From Pseudomonas sp. KK4 (GTDB lineage: Bacteria > Pseudomonadota > Gammaproteobacteria > Pseudomonadales > Pseudomonadaceae): a stretch of 64,000 nucleotides of DNA. The stretch spans positions 1 to 64,000 of the forward strand of contig NZ_LYVP01000002.1 in the NCBI RefSeq assembly GCF_001984065.1. The letters run 5' to 3'. Both the position numbers and the translations under genes were made by a program. The notes below the pieces were generated by a model, which worked only from the letters and a program-made list of their open reading frames with translations, was not told where the DNA came from and did no database searches. Below are positions 26,877 through 36,905 of the stretch, piece after piece. Each line of letters begins with the position of its first letter. Within the stretch, counting starts at the first letter, position 1.

Positions 26877-29327
26877 TTACTCCAACGCCTTCCAGATATC
26901 GGTGGCGTATTCACGAATCGTCCGGTCCGAGGAGAACCAGCCCATCCGCGCCGTGTTCAACACCGCCGAGCGCCACCATTCGTTCGAATCGTGCCAGTGG
27001 GCTTCGACGCGCATTTGTGCGTTCCAGTAGGAGTCGAAATCGGCGCAGACCAGGAAGCGGTCATAGTCCACCAGCGAGTCGATCAGCCCGGTGTAGCGCG
27101 ACGGATCATCCGGCGAGAACACCCCGCCGCGAATGGCCTGCAACACATCATTGAGACGATGGGACGCGGCGATGTCCGGCACCGCGCTGAACTCATGGTT
27201 CTGTTTGCGCGCTTCCACCTGCTGGGCGCTCAGGCCGAAGATGAACATGTGCTCGGCACCGATGCGCTCGCACATTTCCACGTTGGCACCGTCCAGGGTG
27301 CCGATGGTCAGTGCGCCGTTGAGGCCGAACTTCATGTTGCTGGTGCCCGATGCCTCGAACCCGGCGGTGGAAATCTGCTCGGACAAGTCCGCTGCCGGAA
27401 TGATGCTCTCGGCCAGGCTGACGTTGTAGTTGGGCAGGAACACCACTTTGAGCAAGCCGCGCACGGTCGGGTCGTTGTTCACCACCCGGGCGATGTCGTT
27501 GGTCAGTTTGATGATCAGCTTGGCCTGGTGATAACTGGCCGCGGCTTTACCGGCGAAGATTTTCACCCGCGGCACCCAGTCGATTTCCGGCTCGGCACGA
27601 ATCGCCTGATACAACGCCACGGTGTGCATCAGGTTCAGCAACTGGCGCTTGTACTCGTGGATCCGCTTGACCTGCACGTCGAACATCGCCGCCGGGTTGA
27701 CCGCCACACCCAGACGCTCATGAATGATGTACGCCAGGGCTTTTTTGCTGTGCAACCGCTGCTCGGCGAAGGCCTTGCGGAACGCGGCTTTCTCGGCGAA
27801 CGGCTCCAGGTCGAGCAGGCGCTCTTCAGGGTTGTCGAGCAAGTCCGCGCCGAGGGCATCGACCAGCATCGAGGTCAGTTCCTGGTTGGACTGGAACAGC
27901 CAGCGGCGGAAGGTGATGCCGTTGGTCTTGTTGTTGATCCGCTCCGGGTAAAGCTTGTGCAGTTCCGAGAACACCGTTTTGCGCATCAACTGCGTATGCA
28001 GGCCGGACACGCCGTTGACACTGTGGGAGCCGAGGAACGCCAGGTTGCCCATGCGCACGCGGCGGCCGTTGTCTTCCTCGATCAGCGACACCGCGCGCAA
28101 TACGTCGAAGTCGTGAATGCCTTTGGCCCGCAGCGAGTCGATGTGCTGGGCGTTGATCAAATAGATGATCTGCATGTGCCGCGGCAGCATGCGTTCCATC
28201 AGGCCCACCGGCCAGGTTTCCAGCGCTTCGGGCAGCAGCGTGTGGTTGGTGTAGGACAGCGTATCGACAGTGACCTGCCAGGCGGCGTCCCAGGCCACGT
28301 CGTAGACGTCGACCAACTGACGCATCAACTCGGCGACGGCAATCGAGGGGTGGGTGTCGTTGAGCTGGATGGCGGCGTGGTCGCCCAGGGTCAGCACCGA
28401 GGTGTGCATGTTGCGATGGCGGCGCAGCAAATCCTGCAGCGACGCGGCGACGAAGAAGTACTCCTGGCGCAGGCGCAGTTCCTGGCCGGCTTCGGTGCTG
28501 TCCGCCGGGTAGAGCACGCGGGAAATACTTTCGGCCCGTGCTACTTCGGCGACTGCGCCCAGGTGGTCGCCGGCGTTGAAACGCTCAAGGTGCAGGTCTT
28601 CCATGGCCCGTGCGCGCCACAGCCGCAGGGTGTTGACGCTCGCCCCGCGCCAGCCGACCACCGGCGTGTCGTAGGCAATGGCCCGCACGGTTTCGGCCGG
28701 GTGCCAGACTTGTTTGGATTTACCGGTTTCGTCGGTCACCGTCTCGACGCTGCCGCCGAAGCCGATCGGGTAAACGACTTCCGGCCGCTCGAATTCCCAG
28801 GGGTTACCGAAGTCCAGCCAGTGCTCGGTCTGCTCCTGCTGCCAGCCGTCCACAATCGCCTGACGGAACAAGCCGTGTTCGTAGCGAATGCCGTAACCGT
28901 GCCCGGCGATGCCCAGGGTCGACATGCTCTCCATGAAGCACGCCGCCAGACGACCGAGGCCGCCGTTGCCCAGCGCGGCGTCCGGCTCCAGCAGACGGAT
29001 GCGTTCCAGGTCGACGCCGAGTTCGGTCAGCGCCTCGCGCGCCACGTCGAGCAGGCCCAGGTTGCTCAGGCTGTCGTAGAGCAACCGGCCGATGAGGAAT
29101 TCCAGGGAGAGGTAATAAACCCGTTTCTGACCTTTGCGGTAGATCTGCCGCGTGTGGTCCATCCAGTGCTCGACCATGTGATCACGCGCGGCCAGGGCGA
29201 TGGCTTCGAACCAGTCATGGTCGAAGGCGTGATCGGGGTCTTTGCCCACCGCGTAGGTGAGCTTGGTCAAGACGGCGTCGCGAAATGCGGCCACCTCTGC
29301 TTCGCGAACAAGTGGTTCTTGAGTCAT
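26877..29327 (-). CDS. glgP: Glycogen/starch alpha-glucan phosphorylase
   Basis: 816 residues. It releases glucose-1-phosphate from alpha-1,4-glucans with pyridoxal phosphate. The cofactor Lys lies in ASGTSNMKFGLNGALTIGTLDGAN near residue 660; the N-terminal LSLEFLIGRLL and LGNGGLGRLAACF, and the glucan-binding VKRIHEYKRQLLN, are all present. No other glycogen genes adjoin it. Long open frames occur on the opposite strand because of GC-rich codon bias and are not genes. Confidence 0.96.
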   Translation of the reverse strand: MTQEPLVREAEVAAFRDAVLTKLTYAVGKDPDHAFDHDWFEAIALAARDHMVEHWMDHTRQIYRKGQKRVYYLSLEFLIGRLLYDSLSNLGLLDVAREALTELGVDLERIRLLEPDAALGNGGLGRLAACFMESMSTLGIAGHGYGIRYEHGLFRQAIVDGWQQEQTEHWLDFGNPWEFERPEVVYPIGFGGSVETVTDETGKSKQVWHPAETVRAIAYDTPVVGWRGASVNTLRLWRARAMEDLHLERFNAGDHLGAVAEVARAESISRVLYPADSTEAGQELRLRQEYFFVAASLQDLLRRHRNMHTSVLTLGDHAAIQLNDTHPSIAVAELMRQLVDVYDVAWDAAWQVTVDTLSYTNHTLLPEALETWPVGLMERMLPRHMQIIYLINAQHIDSLRAKGIHDFDVLRAVSLIEEDNGRRVRMGNLAFLGSHSVNGVSGLHTQLMRKTVFSELHKLYPERINNKTNGITFRRWLFQSNQELTSMLVDALGADLLDNPEERLLDLEPFAEKAAFRKAFAEQRLHSKKALAYIIHERLGVAVNPAAMFDVQVKRIHEYKRQLLNLMHTVALYQAIRAEPEIDWVPRVKIFAGKAAASYHQAKLIIKLTNDIARVVNNDPTVRGLLKVVFLPNYNVSLAESIIPAADLSEQISTAGFEASGTSNMKFGLNGALTIGTLDGANVEMCERIGAEHMFIFGLSAQQVEARKQNHEFSAVPDIAASHRLNDVLQAIRGGVFSPDDPSRYTGLIDSLVDYDRFLVCADFDSYWNAQMRVEAHWHDSNEWWRSAVLNTARMGWFSSDRTIREYATDIWKALE

Positions 29328-29584
29328 CGATAGGACCTCGAGCGAGCATGGAGTTGTTGAGCCTAGACGGTCTGACAGACGGTGAGGGCTCTGGTTCGGC
29401 AGTTTTTCCTACTAGTGCGAGACAGTCTGGCAATACATTGTCGTGTCGCCGAATCAATGCAGGTGTTGTGCCGGATCAAGGGTGTTTCCAGGGCCCTCTT
29501 TAAAAAAACTGGCGAAAGGTTGTTCAAAAATCCACCAGTCCCGGTATGATCGCGCGCCCTGATGCATACGCCTGGTAACAACCG

Positions 29585-30022
29585 ATGATGAAGCCCAACC
29601 TGATCGCCGCCGCGGAGATCGACCGACTCGATACCTGGGCCAAATACAGCGCCCCGATGTGCGGCTCGTGCATGTCCAGTTGCTGCACCCTGCCGGTGGA
29701 AGTGAAGATCAAGGACCTGATCCGTATCGGCATCGTCGACGAGTTCGAGCGCGGTGAGCCGCCAAAGAACATCGCCAAGCGCCTGCAGAAGGAAGGGATC
29801 GTCGAGCGTTACAACCAGAAGTCCGAGATCTTCACCCTCCAGCGCATGAGCAACAACGATTGCCTGTACCTGGATCGTAAGAGTCGTCTGTGCACTATTT
29901 ATGAAAAGCGCCCCGACACCTGCCGCAACCACCCGAAAATCGGCCCGCGGCCTGGGTATTGCGCGTACAAGCCCAAAGAAGTGGAGCGCGAGCGCAATTC
30001 GCGGGGTATTGAGCGCTTCTGA
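29585..30022 (+). CDS. YkgJ family cysteine cluster protein
   Basis: 145 residues. Zinc or iron-sulphur chelatase-like cysteine cluster: CGSCMSSCC near residues 21-29, then C in NDCLYLD, C in SRLCTIYEKRPDTCRNHP and C near the end (GYCAYKP), about eight cysteines in all. The RPDTCRNHP signature is typical of the family. Divergent from glgP. A TATGAT-like -10 element sits at 29545-29550. Role unknown; metal binding is inferred from the Cys pattern. Confidence 0.9.
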   Translation: MMKPNLIAAAEIDRLDTWAKYSAPMCGSCMSSCCTLPVEVKIKDLIRIGIVDEFERGEPPKNIAKRLQKEGIVERYNQKSEIFTLQRMSNNDCLYLDRKSRLCTIYEKRPDTCRNHPKIGPRPGYCAYKPKEVERERNSRGIERF

Positions 30023-30057
30023 CCTCCCCTGGTTGATGCGGCGACGGACCGGCCGCC

Positions 30058-30139
30058 TTCGCGAGCAAGCCCGCTCCCACAGTTGATCGCATTCTTGCTG
30101 AAAGAACTCGGTCACTGTGGGAGCGGGCTTGCTCGCGAA
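30058..30139. repeat. REP doublet
   Basis: Inverted REP pair (TTCGCGAGCAAGCCCGCTCC) after the YkgJ-family gene. Confidence 0.9.
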
Positions 30140-30180
30140 GAGGCCGGGACAAACACCACACAACCCCCCAGACAAACAAA

Positions 30181-30214
30181 AACGCCCCCGGCCTTTCGAC
30201 CGGGGGCGTTTTCG
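30181..30214. terminator. Bidirectional terminator (typA / ykgJ-like)
   Basis: AACGCCCCCGG and CCGGGGGCGTT form an 11-bp stem with T-rich sequence on either side (TTTTCG to the right, and TTTTTGTTTG read leftward). It lies between converging genes. Confidence 0.88.
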
Positions 30215-30232
30215 TTCAGCCGGGGCTAAATC

Positions 30233-32053
30233 TTATGCCTTGGCTTTCTTCGCAGCGCGGGTACGCTCGCTTTCGTCCAGGATCTTCTTGCGAAGACGGA
30301 TGGACTTAGGCGTCACTTCGCACAGTTCATCGTCCTGGATGAATTCCAGAGCCTGTTCCAGGGTGAAGCGAACAGGTGGAACCAGGGCGATGGTTTCGTC
30401 TTTACCCGAAGCACGCATGTTGTCGAGCTTCTTGCCCTTGGTAGGGTTGACGCCCAGGTCGTTGTCACGGCTGTTCAGACCAACGATCTGACCGTTGTAG
30501 ATTTCCTGACCGTGTTCAACGAACAGCTTGCCACGCGCCTGCAGGGTTTCCAGGGAGTAGGTCAGTGCCTTGCCGGTTTCAACCGAAACCAGAACGCCGT
30601 TCTGACGGCCGGACATGTCGCCGGACTTCATCACGTCGTAACGGTCGAAGATCGAGGTCAGGATGCCAGCACCGTTGGTCAGGGTCAGGAACTGGTTACG
30701 GAAACCGATCAGACCACGAGCAGGGATGTTGTATTCCAGACGTACACGGCCCTTGCCATCCGGCACCATGTTGGTCAGGTCGCCCTTACGCAGGCCCATC
30801 TCTTCCATCACCTTGCCCTGGGATTCTTCCGGCAGGTCGATGGTGACGTTTTCGTACGGTTCGTGCTTCACGCCGTCAACCAGACGGATGATCACTTCCG
30901 GACGGCCTACAGCCATTTCGAAGCCTTCGCGACGCATGGTTTCGATCAGTACCGAGAGGTGCAGTTCGCCACGGCCGGAGACCTTGAACTTGTCAGCCGA
31001 GTCGCCTTCTTCAACGCGCAGTGCAACGTTGTACAGCAGCTCTTTGTCCAGACGCTCCTTGATGTTACGGGAGGTCACGAACTTGCCTTCTTTACCGCAG
31101 AACGGCGAGTCGTTCACCTGGAAGGTCATGGAAACGGTTGGCTCGTCGACGGTCAACGGCTTCATCGCTTCCGGGGTGTCCAGCTGGCACAGGGTGTCGG
31201 AGATGAACAGCTCGTCCATACCGCTGATGCACACGATGTCGCCAGCAGCTGCTTCTTCTACGTCTACACGGTGCAGACCGTGGTGACCCATCAGCTTCAG
31301 GATACGACCGTTACGCTTCTTGCCGTCGGCGCTGATAGCCACAACCGGAGTGTTCGGCTTGACGCGACCACGAGCGATACGGCCAACGCCGATAACACCC
31401 AGGAAGCTGTTGTAGTCCAGTGCGGAGATCTGCATCTGGAACGGACCGTCACGGTCAACAGCCGGCGCCGGAACGTTGTCGACGATCGACTGGTACAGCG
31501 GGGTCATGTCGTCAGCCATTTCGTTGTGGTCCAGACCGGCAATACCGTTCAGGGCCGAGGCGTAGACGACTTTGAAGTCCAGCTGTTCTTCGGTGGCACC
31601 CAGGTTGTCGAACAGGTCGAAGATCTGGTCCAGAACCCAGTCCGGACGCGCGCCTGGACGGTCAACCTTGTTGATGCACACGATTGGACGCAGGCCGGCT
31701 TCGAACGCCTTCTTGGTCACGAAACGGGTTTGCGGCATAGGGCCGTCTTGAGCGTCAACCAGCAGCAGAACGGAGTCGACCATCGACATGACGCGTTCAA
31801 CTTCGCCGCCGAAGTCGGCGTGGCCCGGGGTGTCCACGATGTTGATGTGGTAGCCGTTCCAGTTGATGGCGGTGTTTTTCGCCAGAATGGTAATACCGCG
31901 CTCTTTTTCCTGGTCGTTGGAGTCCATCACGCGCTCGTCGTTGAGCTCGTTGCGCTCCAGGGTGCCGGACTGACGCAGGAGTTTGTCTACCAAGGTGGTC
32001 TTACCATGGTCAACGTGGGCAATGATGGCGATGTTGCGTAGATTTTCGATCAC
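30233..32053 (-). CDS. typA: Ribosome-associated GTPase TypA/BipA
   Basis: 606 residues, normal length. Translational GTPase of the EF-G class with the domain order G, II, III, V and the BipA C-terminal domain. GTPase motifs: [34 protein letters not shown]. It acts in 50S assembly and stress adaptation. Ends in a basic tail (RAAKKAKA). Next to thiI, as in many pseudomonads. Confidence 0.97.
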   Translation of the reverse strand: MIENLRNIAIIAHVDHGKTTLVDKLLRQSGTLERNELNDERVMDSNDQEKERGITILAKNTAINWNGYHINIVDTPGHADFGGEVERVMSMVDSVLLLVDAQDGPMPQTRFVTKKAFEAGLRPIVCINKVDRPGARPDWVLDQIFDLFDNLGATEEQLDFKVVYASALNGIAGLDHNEMADDMTPLYQSIVDNVPAPAVDRDGPFQMQISALDYNSFLGVIGVGRIARGRVKPNTPVVAISADGKKRNGRILKLMGHHGLHRVDVEEAAAGDIVCISGMDELFISDTLCQLDTPEAMKPLTVDEPTVSMTFQVNDSPFCGKEGKFVTSRNIKERLDKELLYNVALRVEEGDSADKFKVSGRGELHLSVLIETMRREGFEMAVGRPEVIIRLVDGVKHEPYENVTIDLPEESQGKVMEEMGLRKGDLTNMVPDGKGRVRLEYNIPARGLIGFRNQFLTLTNGAGILTSIFDRYDVMKSGDMSGRQNGVLVSVETGKALTYSLETLQARGKLFVEHGQEIYNGQIVGLNSRDNDLGVNPTKGKKLDNMRASGKDETIALVPPVRFTLEQALEFIQDDELCEVTPKSIRLRKKILDESERTRAAKKAKA

Positions 32054-32192
32054 TTGTGTATCTCGATCAGAGGATTCGGTGTGCTGACAAGTCTTGGCAG
32101 CGATTAACAGTAGCGTCCGTGAAAGCCGTTACAGCTTGACGGTGGCATCGGGGGGCCGGTGACGCAGGCCACAGGCAAACAGCCCCGGGCAC

Positions 32193-33647
32193 TTAGCTCG
32201 GTCGATAAACGCGCACATTGGCATGCCCCTCACTGAGCAAATGGTGGGCATGCAGGCGACTCATCACGCCTTTGTCGCAATACAGCAGGTACTGGCGAGT
32301 AGGGTCCAGTTCCTTGAAACGAGCGTTCAGTGCATAAAACGGCATCGTCTGTACCTCGATACCAGCGAGTTCCAGCGGGTCATCCTCGGCGGCATCCGGG
32401 TGGCGGATGTCGATCACGATCTGACCGGCCAGCGCATCGCTGACTTCTTCAATCTGTATGTCCTGGCCCAGTTCATCGATCACCCGATCGATCGGCACCA
32501 GCTTGGCATTCTCGAGCGCGCGCTCAAGGACGGCCATGTCGAATTCTTTCTCTTCGTGCTCCACGCGGTAGCGCTTGGCGGCGGTCTTCGGATTGACCGA
32601 AATGACCCCGCAGTACTCCGGCATGTGCCGGGCGAAATCGGCGGTGCCGATTTCGTTGGCCGTATCGATGATGTCCTGCTTGTGGCTGGCGATCAGCGGG
32701 CGCAATACCAGCTTGTCGGTCACGCAGTCGATCACGGACAGGTTCGGCAACGTCTGGCTCGATACCTGGGAGATCGCCTCACCGGTGACCAGCGCCTCAA
32801 TGTGCAGTCGATCGGCGATTTGGGAAGAAGCGCGCAACATCATACGCTTCAATACGACGCCCATATGACTGTTATCGACTTTGCCGAGAATTTCGCCCAA
32901 AACTTCTTCGAACGGCACACTGACAAATAACACGCGCTGGGAGCTGCCGTACTTCTTCCAGATGAAATGCGCGACCTCCATGACGCCCAGTTCATGGGCC
33001 CTTCCGCCCAGATTGAAGAAGCAGAAGTGGGCCATCAGGCCGCGACGCATGATCTGGTAGGCCGCAACGGTGGAGTCGAAGCCACCGGACATCAGCACCA
33101 GCGTCTGTTCCAGGGCACCCAGCGGATAACCGCCGATGCCGTTGTGCTGGCTGTGGATCACGAACAACCGTTGGTCGCGAACTTCGATGCGCACTTCGAT
33201 TTCCGGCTTTTTCAAGTCGATTCCGGCGGCACCGCACTGTCGGCGCAATTGGCTGCCGACATATTTCTCGATATCGATCGAGCTGAAGGGGTGCTTGCCG
33301 GCCCGCTTGCAACGCACCGAAAAAATCTTGCCGGCCAATGCATCGCCGTAGTGCTGCTTGCACTTGTCGACGATGTCATCGAAGTCACCCAGCGGGTACT
33401 CGTCGATCTGCAAAAAGTGTGCAACGCCTGGCATGCAGCTCAGGCGCTCGCCCATCTCTTTCAGGGCCTTGGGATCCGTGACGCGGGTTTCCAGTTCGAG
33501 ATTGTCCCACACGCCGTTCACCACCACGGCCGGGTCCAGATCGCGGAGCACGGCACGGATGTTCTTGGCCAATTGGCGGATGAAACGCATCCGTACCGGG
33601 CGGCTCTTGATGGTGATCTCGGGAAAGACTTTTACGATTAGTTTCAT
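32193..33647 (-). CDS. thiI: tRNA 4-thiouridine synthase ThiI
   Basis: 484 residues from ATG 33647. It makes 4-thiouridine at position 8 of tRNA (and supplies sulphur for thiamine in some species). NFLD/THUMP N-terminal region, PP-loop ATPase [13 protein letters not shown] in the middle, and a C-terminal rhodanese domain with the sulphur-carrying Cys in [11 protein letters not shown]. The upstream in-frame ATG (33710) adds a non-conserved leader, so the [10 protein letters not shown] start is preferred. Confidence 0.95.
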   Translation of the reverse strand: MKLIVKVFPEITIKSRPVRMRFIRQLAKNIRAVLRDLDPAVVVNGVWDNLELETRVTDPKALKEMGERLSCMPGVAHFLQIDEYPLGDFDDIVDKCKQHYGDALAGKIFSVRCKRAGKHPFSSIDIEKYVGSQLRRQCGAAGIDLKKPEIEVRIEVRDQRLFVIHSQHNGIGGYPLGALEQTLVLMSGGFDSTVAAYQIMRRGLMAHFCFFNLGGRAHELGVMEVAHFIWKKYGSSQRVLFVSVPFEEVLGEILGKVDNSHMGVVLKRMMLRASSQIADRLHIEALVTGEAISQVSSQTLPNLSVIDCVTDKLVLRPLIASHKQDIIDTANEIGTADFARHMPEYCGVISVNPKTAAKRYRVEHEEKEFDMAVLERALENAKLVPIDRVIDELGQDIQIEEVSDALAGQIVIDIRHPDAAEDDPLELAGIEVQTMPFYALNARFKELDPTRQYLLYCDKGVMSRLHAHHLLSEGHANVRVYRPS

Positions 33648-33743
33648 GAAAACAGCGCGCGCTGGGCCAGCCGAAAAAGGGGGGCGCGGATTATAGCGGA
33701 AATTGCTCAAGGTTTAACCAGTTAATGTACAGAAGGTTTTGAG

Positions 33744-33760
33744 CGCACCAAAACAGGTCA
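33744..33760. promoter_or_regulatory. Possible NtrC half-site upstream of glnA
   Basis: CGCACCAAAACAGGTCA holds a good GCACCAA half-box but a poor second half. It is about 105 bp upstream of the sigma54 promoter. The rest of 33648-33863 shows nothing recognisable. Confidence 0.3.
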
Positions 33761-33863
33761 TTTTGCATTTTTAGCGCCACATTACGGGGCGATAAATGCT
33801 TCCTTTATGCGTCCTGAGCCGCCATAAGCGTGAAATTGGGGCAAAAAACCCATGCTGGGGCAC

Positions 33864-33879
33864 TGGCATGCAATTTGCT
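33864..33879 (+). promoter_or_regulatory. Sigma54 promoter of glnA
   Basis: TGGCATGCAATTTGCT matches TGGCAC-N5-TTGCA, with GG (33865-33866) and GC (33877-33878) exactly 10 bases apart. Predicted start near 33890, giving an 85-base leader. Confidence 0.85.
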
Positions 33880-33975
33880 CCCTTGTGAGGCAGGTTGCCT
33901 TGGCAGAGTATTCGCGCCGGCATCACAAACATTTAAGGGCATCCACTACCAGCCCTAAGCCACCCGGAGGACACT

Positions 33976-35382
33976 ATGTCGAAGTCGGTTCAACTCATCA
34001 AAGATCATGACGTCAAGTGGATTGATCTGCGGTTCACGGACACCAAAGGCACTCAGCACCACGTGACCATGCCGGCTCGCGACGCGCTGGACGAAGACTT
34101 CTTTGAAGTCGGCAAGATGTTCGACGGTTCTTCCATCTCTGGCTGGAAAGGCATCGAAGCCTCCGACATGATCCTGATGCCGGACGATTCCACCGCGGTT
34201 CTGGACCCGTTCACCGAAGAGCCGACCCTGATCCTGGTCTGCGACATCATCGAACCTTCGAGCATGCAAGGCTACGACCGCGACCCACGTGCGATCGCCA
34301 AGCGCGCTGAAGAGCACCTCAAAGCCACCGGTATCGGTGACACCGTATTCGCCGGTCCAGAGCCAGAGTTCTTCATCTTTGACTCGGTGAAATTCAAGTC
34401 GGACATCTCCGGCTCGATGTTCAAGATCTACTCCGAGCAAGGCTCGTGGATGTCCGACCAGGACATCGAAGGCGGCAACAAGGGTCACCGTCCAGGCGTC
34501 AAAGGCGGCTACTTCCCGGTTCCACCGTTCGACCACGACCACGAAATCCGTACCTCCATGTGCAACGCACTGGAAGAAATGGGCCTGACCGTCGAAGTTC
34601 ACCACCACGAAGTGGCAACTGCCGGCCAGAACGAAATCGGCGTCAAGTTCAACACCCTGGTGAAGAAAGCCGACGAAACCCAAACCCTGAAGTACGTTGT
34701 ACACAACGTTGCCGACGCCTACGGCCGTACCGCTACCTTCATGCCTAAGCCTCTGTACGGCGACAACGGCTCGGGTATGCACGTACACATGTCCATCTGG
34801 AAAGATGGCAAGAACACCTTCGCAGGCGAAGGCTATGCCGGCCTGTCCGATACCGCTCTGTACTTCATCGGCGGCATCATCAAGCACGGTAAGGCCCTGA
34901 ACGGCTTCACCAACCCGGCGACCAACTCCTACAAGCGTCTGGTGCCAGGCTTCGAGGCCCCGGTCATGCTGGCCTACTCGGCGCGCAACCGTTCCGCTTC
35001 GATCCGTATTCCTTACGTGTCGAGCCCTAAAGCCCGCCGTATCGAAGCCCGCTTCCCGGATCCGGCAGCCAACCCGTACCTGGCGTTCGCCGCACTGTTG
35101 ATGGCTGGCCTGGACGGCATCCAGAACAAGATCCACCCTGGCGATGCCGCTGACAAAAACCTGTACGACCTGCCGCCTGAAGAGGCCAAAGAGATCCCAC
35201 AAGTTTGCGGCAGCCTGAAAGAAGCCCTGGAAGAGCTGGACAAAGGTCGCGCGTTCCTGACCAAAGGCGGCGTGTTCTCCGACGACTTCATCGACGCTTA
35301 CATTGCTCTGAAAAGCGAAGAAGAAATCAAGGTACGCACCTTCGTACACCCACTGGAATACGAGCTGTACTACAGCTGCTGA
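33976..35382 (+). CDS. glnA: Glutamine synthetase type I
   Basis: 468 residues. It joins ammonia and glutamate to make glutamine. Family signatures are complete: the N-terminal [22 protein letters not shown], the ATP-binding [14 protein letters not shown], and the adenylylation loop [10 protein letters not shown] with Tyr397 as target of GlnE. Strong RBS (GGAGGA) 7 bases before the ATG. Transcribed from a sigma54 promoter and ended by a strong terminator, so it is separate from ntrBC, unlike the enteric glnALG operon. Confidence 0.98.
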   Translation: MSKSVQLIKDHDVKWIDLRFTDTKGTQHHVTMPARDALDEDFFEVGKMFDGSSISGWKGIEASDMILMPDDSTAVLDPFTEEPTLILVCDIIEPSSMQGYDRDPRAIAKRAEEHLKATGIGDTVFAGPEPEFFIFDSVKFKSDISGSMFKIYSEQGSWMSDQDIEGGNKGHRPGVKGGYFPVPPFDHDHEIRTSMCNALEEMGLTVEVHHHEVATAGQNEIGVKFNTLVKKADETQTLKYVVHNVADAYGRTATFMPKPLYGDNGSGMHVHMSIWKDGKNTFAGEGYAGLSDTALYFIGGIIKHGKALNGFTNPATNSYKRLVPGFEAPVMLAYSARNRSASIRIPYVSSPKARRIEARFPDPAANPYLAFAALLMAGLDGIQNKIHPGDAADKNLYDLPPEEAKEIPQVCGSLKEALEELDKGRAFLTKGGVFSDDFIDAYIALKSEEEIKVRTFVHPLEYELYYSC

Positions 35383-35415
35383 TCCGGTAGCGCCTGCGCA
35401 AGCGGCGTGACAGAA

Positions 35416-35442
35416 AGAGGCCTCCTTCGGGAGGCCTTTTTC
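35416..35442 (+). terminator. Rho-independent terminator of glnA
   Basis: AGGCCTCC-TTCG-GGAGGCCT stem-loop with a UUCG-type tetraloop followed by TTTTTC. Confidence 0.95.
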
Positions 35443-35561
35443 ATTGCCCAAGTTTTAACGATCTCTCCCGCAGAAAAACATGCCCACATGTTGACGGCTT
35501 GGGCCAACCGCCATCCGTGACCTATGCTGCAACCCAACGCTTTCTATTTCCGGTCGATTCC

Positions 35562-36071
35562 ATGGGTCGTGGTTTTCTCTTCATCCTGCTGTTGATCGCC
35601 CTGCCCGCCGCAGCGCAGATCTACAAGTACACCGACGCCGCCGGCAACACCGCCTACAGCAATCAGCCGCCCGATGGGGTGCAGGCTCAGCCGGTCGATT
35701 TGCCGCCCCTCAACAGCGTTGAACCTCAGGCACCGCCCAAGCCCTCTGCCCAGACCCGCACTCGCGAACAGGCTGCGAACCCCTATGAGGTGCTCGAACT
35801 CACCAACCTGCCCACCACCGAAGCCTTGCGCGCCAACAACGGCACGTTCACCGTCAACGTACTGATCAAACCGCGTCTGCAAGGTCCGCATCTGTTCAGG
35901 CTGCTGCTGGATGAACAACCCTACGGCCAGCCGGGCAACGTGCCGATCCTGCAACTGGTCAACGTCGACCGCGGCACGCACAGCCTCGCCGTGCAGGTCA
36001 TCGAGGGTCAGACGGTGATACAGCAAAGCCCCACCGTAACCTTCACCGTGCAACGGGTGCACAAGCCTTGA
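35562..36071 (+). CDS. DUF4124 protein, first of a pair
   Basis: 169 residues from ATG 35562. Signal peptide (GRGFLFILLLIALPAAAQ), then the DUF4124 motif IYKYTDAAGNTAYSNQPP, a Pro-rich linker, and a C-terminal beta-sandwich-like region with NVDRGTHSLAVQVIEGQTV. Exported to the periplasm. Its stop overlaps the TTG start of the second member. The frame upstream of 35562 is not conserved-looking. Function unknown; position between glnA and ntrB suggests a link to nitrogen stress. Confidence 0.87.
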   Translation: MGRGFLFILLLIALPAAAQIYKYTDAAGNTAYSNQPPDGVQAQPVDLPPLNSVEPQAPPKPSAQTRTREQAANPYEVLELTNLPTTEALRANNGTFTVNVLIKPRLQGPHLFRLLLDEQPYGQPGNVPILQLVNVDRGTHSLAVQVIEGQTVIQQSPTVTFTVQRVHKP

Positions 36072-36685
36072 AGGCCTGGCTGCTGATTGCCTGCCTGCTT
36101 GCCCTGCCGGCCTCGGCAGAGGTCTTCACCTACGTTGACGCCCAGGGCAATCGGGTGTTCACCGACCAGCCCAAACCCGGCAACGCCAAGCGCGTACCGC
36201 TGGCGCCCAGCAATCGCATGTCCGCCCCGGCCACCCCACCCGCTCTGGCGACAACAAACAAGCCTGAGAAAAAACCGCAGTTTCGATACGACATGCTGCG
36301 CATCCTGGTGCCGGAACCGGACGCCACCGTGCGCAGCACTGCCGGGGAAATCATCGTCAGCGTCACCAGCGAGCCAGGCCTGCAACGGGGTCACCGCTAT
36401 CGCTTGCTGCTCGATGGCCAACCCACTGCCGAGCCAGGCCCGAGCCCGGTCTTCCCACTCACCGACATCGACCGCGGCACCCATCAGCTGTCGGTGGAAA
36501 TCCTCGACGAGCAAGGCCAAATCGTCGAACGCACCGCCAATCAGCCGATGCACATGCTACGAATGTCTCTTGCGCAGAAGCGCAAGGTCAAACCCTGCGC
36601 CCTCGATGACTACGGCCAACGGCCGGAATGCCCGTTACGGGATAAACCCGCCGAAGAAAAAAATCTGCTCCAGCGCTTTTTCTAA
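36068..36685 (+). CDS. DUF4124 protein, second of a pair
   Basis: 205 residues. It starts at TTG (36068-36070), which overlaps the previous stop as TTGA; the signal peptide (KAWLLIACLLALPASAE) begins right there, and no ATG alternative preserves it. DUF4124 motif VFTYVDAQGNRVFTDQPKPG, then a region homologous to the partner (IDRGTHQLSVEILDEQGQIV). C-terminal Cys pair (KPCALDDYGQRPECPL). Probably a coupled product of a gene duplication. Confidence 0.85.
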   Translation: MKAWLLIACLLALPASAEVFTYVDAQGNRVFTDQPKPGNAKRVPLAPSNRMSAPATPPALATTNKPEKKPQFRYDMLRILVPEPDATVRSTAGEIIVSVTSEPGLQRGHRYRLLLDGQPTAEPGPSPVFPLTDIDRGTHQLSVEILDEQGQIVERTANQPMHMLRMSLAQKRKVKPCALDDYGQRPECPLRDKPAEEKNLLQRFF

Positions 36686-36701
36686 CGCTGTTCAGCTTTG
36701 C

Positions 36702-36716
36702 GCACTATATTGGTGC
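36702..36716. promoter_or_regulatory. NtrC binding site upstream of ntrB
   Basis: GCACTATATTGGTGC is a perfect match to the NtrC box GCACYANWTTGGTGC. A weaker second box, AACCCATTTTGGTTC, lies at 36743-36757. The stronger box is about 130 bp upstream of the -24 element. Confidence 0.85.
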
Positions 36717-36843
36717 GATCTGTTGCGCGACGCGCTCATTGCAACCCATTTTGGTTCGAAACGACCCGCCAGAGCGGGCAAAGCGCCACGCAATCGAGCG
36801 TTAAACGCCTGTTTCAGGCATCTGGCGCTTCTTTTCGGAGCCT

Positions 36844-36859
36844 TGGTTTGGTTTTTGCA
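36844..36859 (+). promoter_or_regulatory. Sigma54 promoter of ntrBC
   Basis: TGGTTTGGTTTTTGCA keeps TGG, TTGCA and the exact 10-base GG-GC spacing (GG 36845-36846, GC 36857-36858). Predicted start near 36870, 36 bases before the ATG. Confidence 0.65.
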
Positions 36860-36905
36860 GTTTCCTCGCATCGGCTTTTTATTCATGCGCCAAAAGAGGT
36901 CCTGA

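Noticed and set aside
26796..29333. 845-residue open frame opposite glgP
   Set aside because: It mirrors glgP exactly, lacks any motif and arises from GC-rich third positions; glgP itself has all family signatures.
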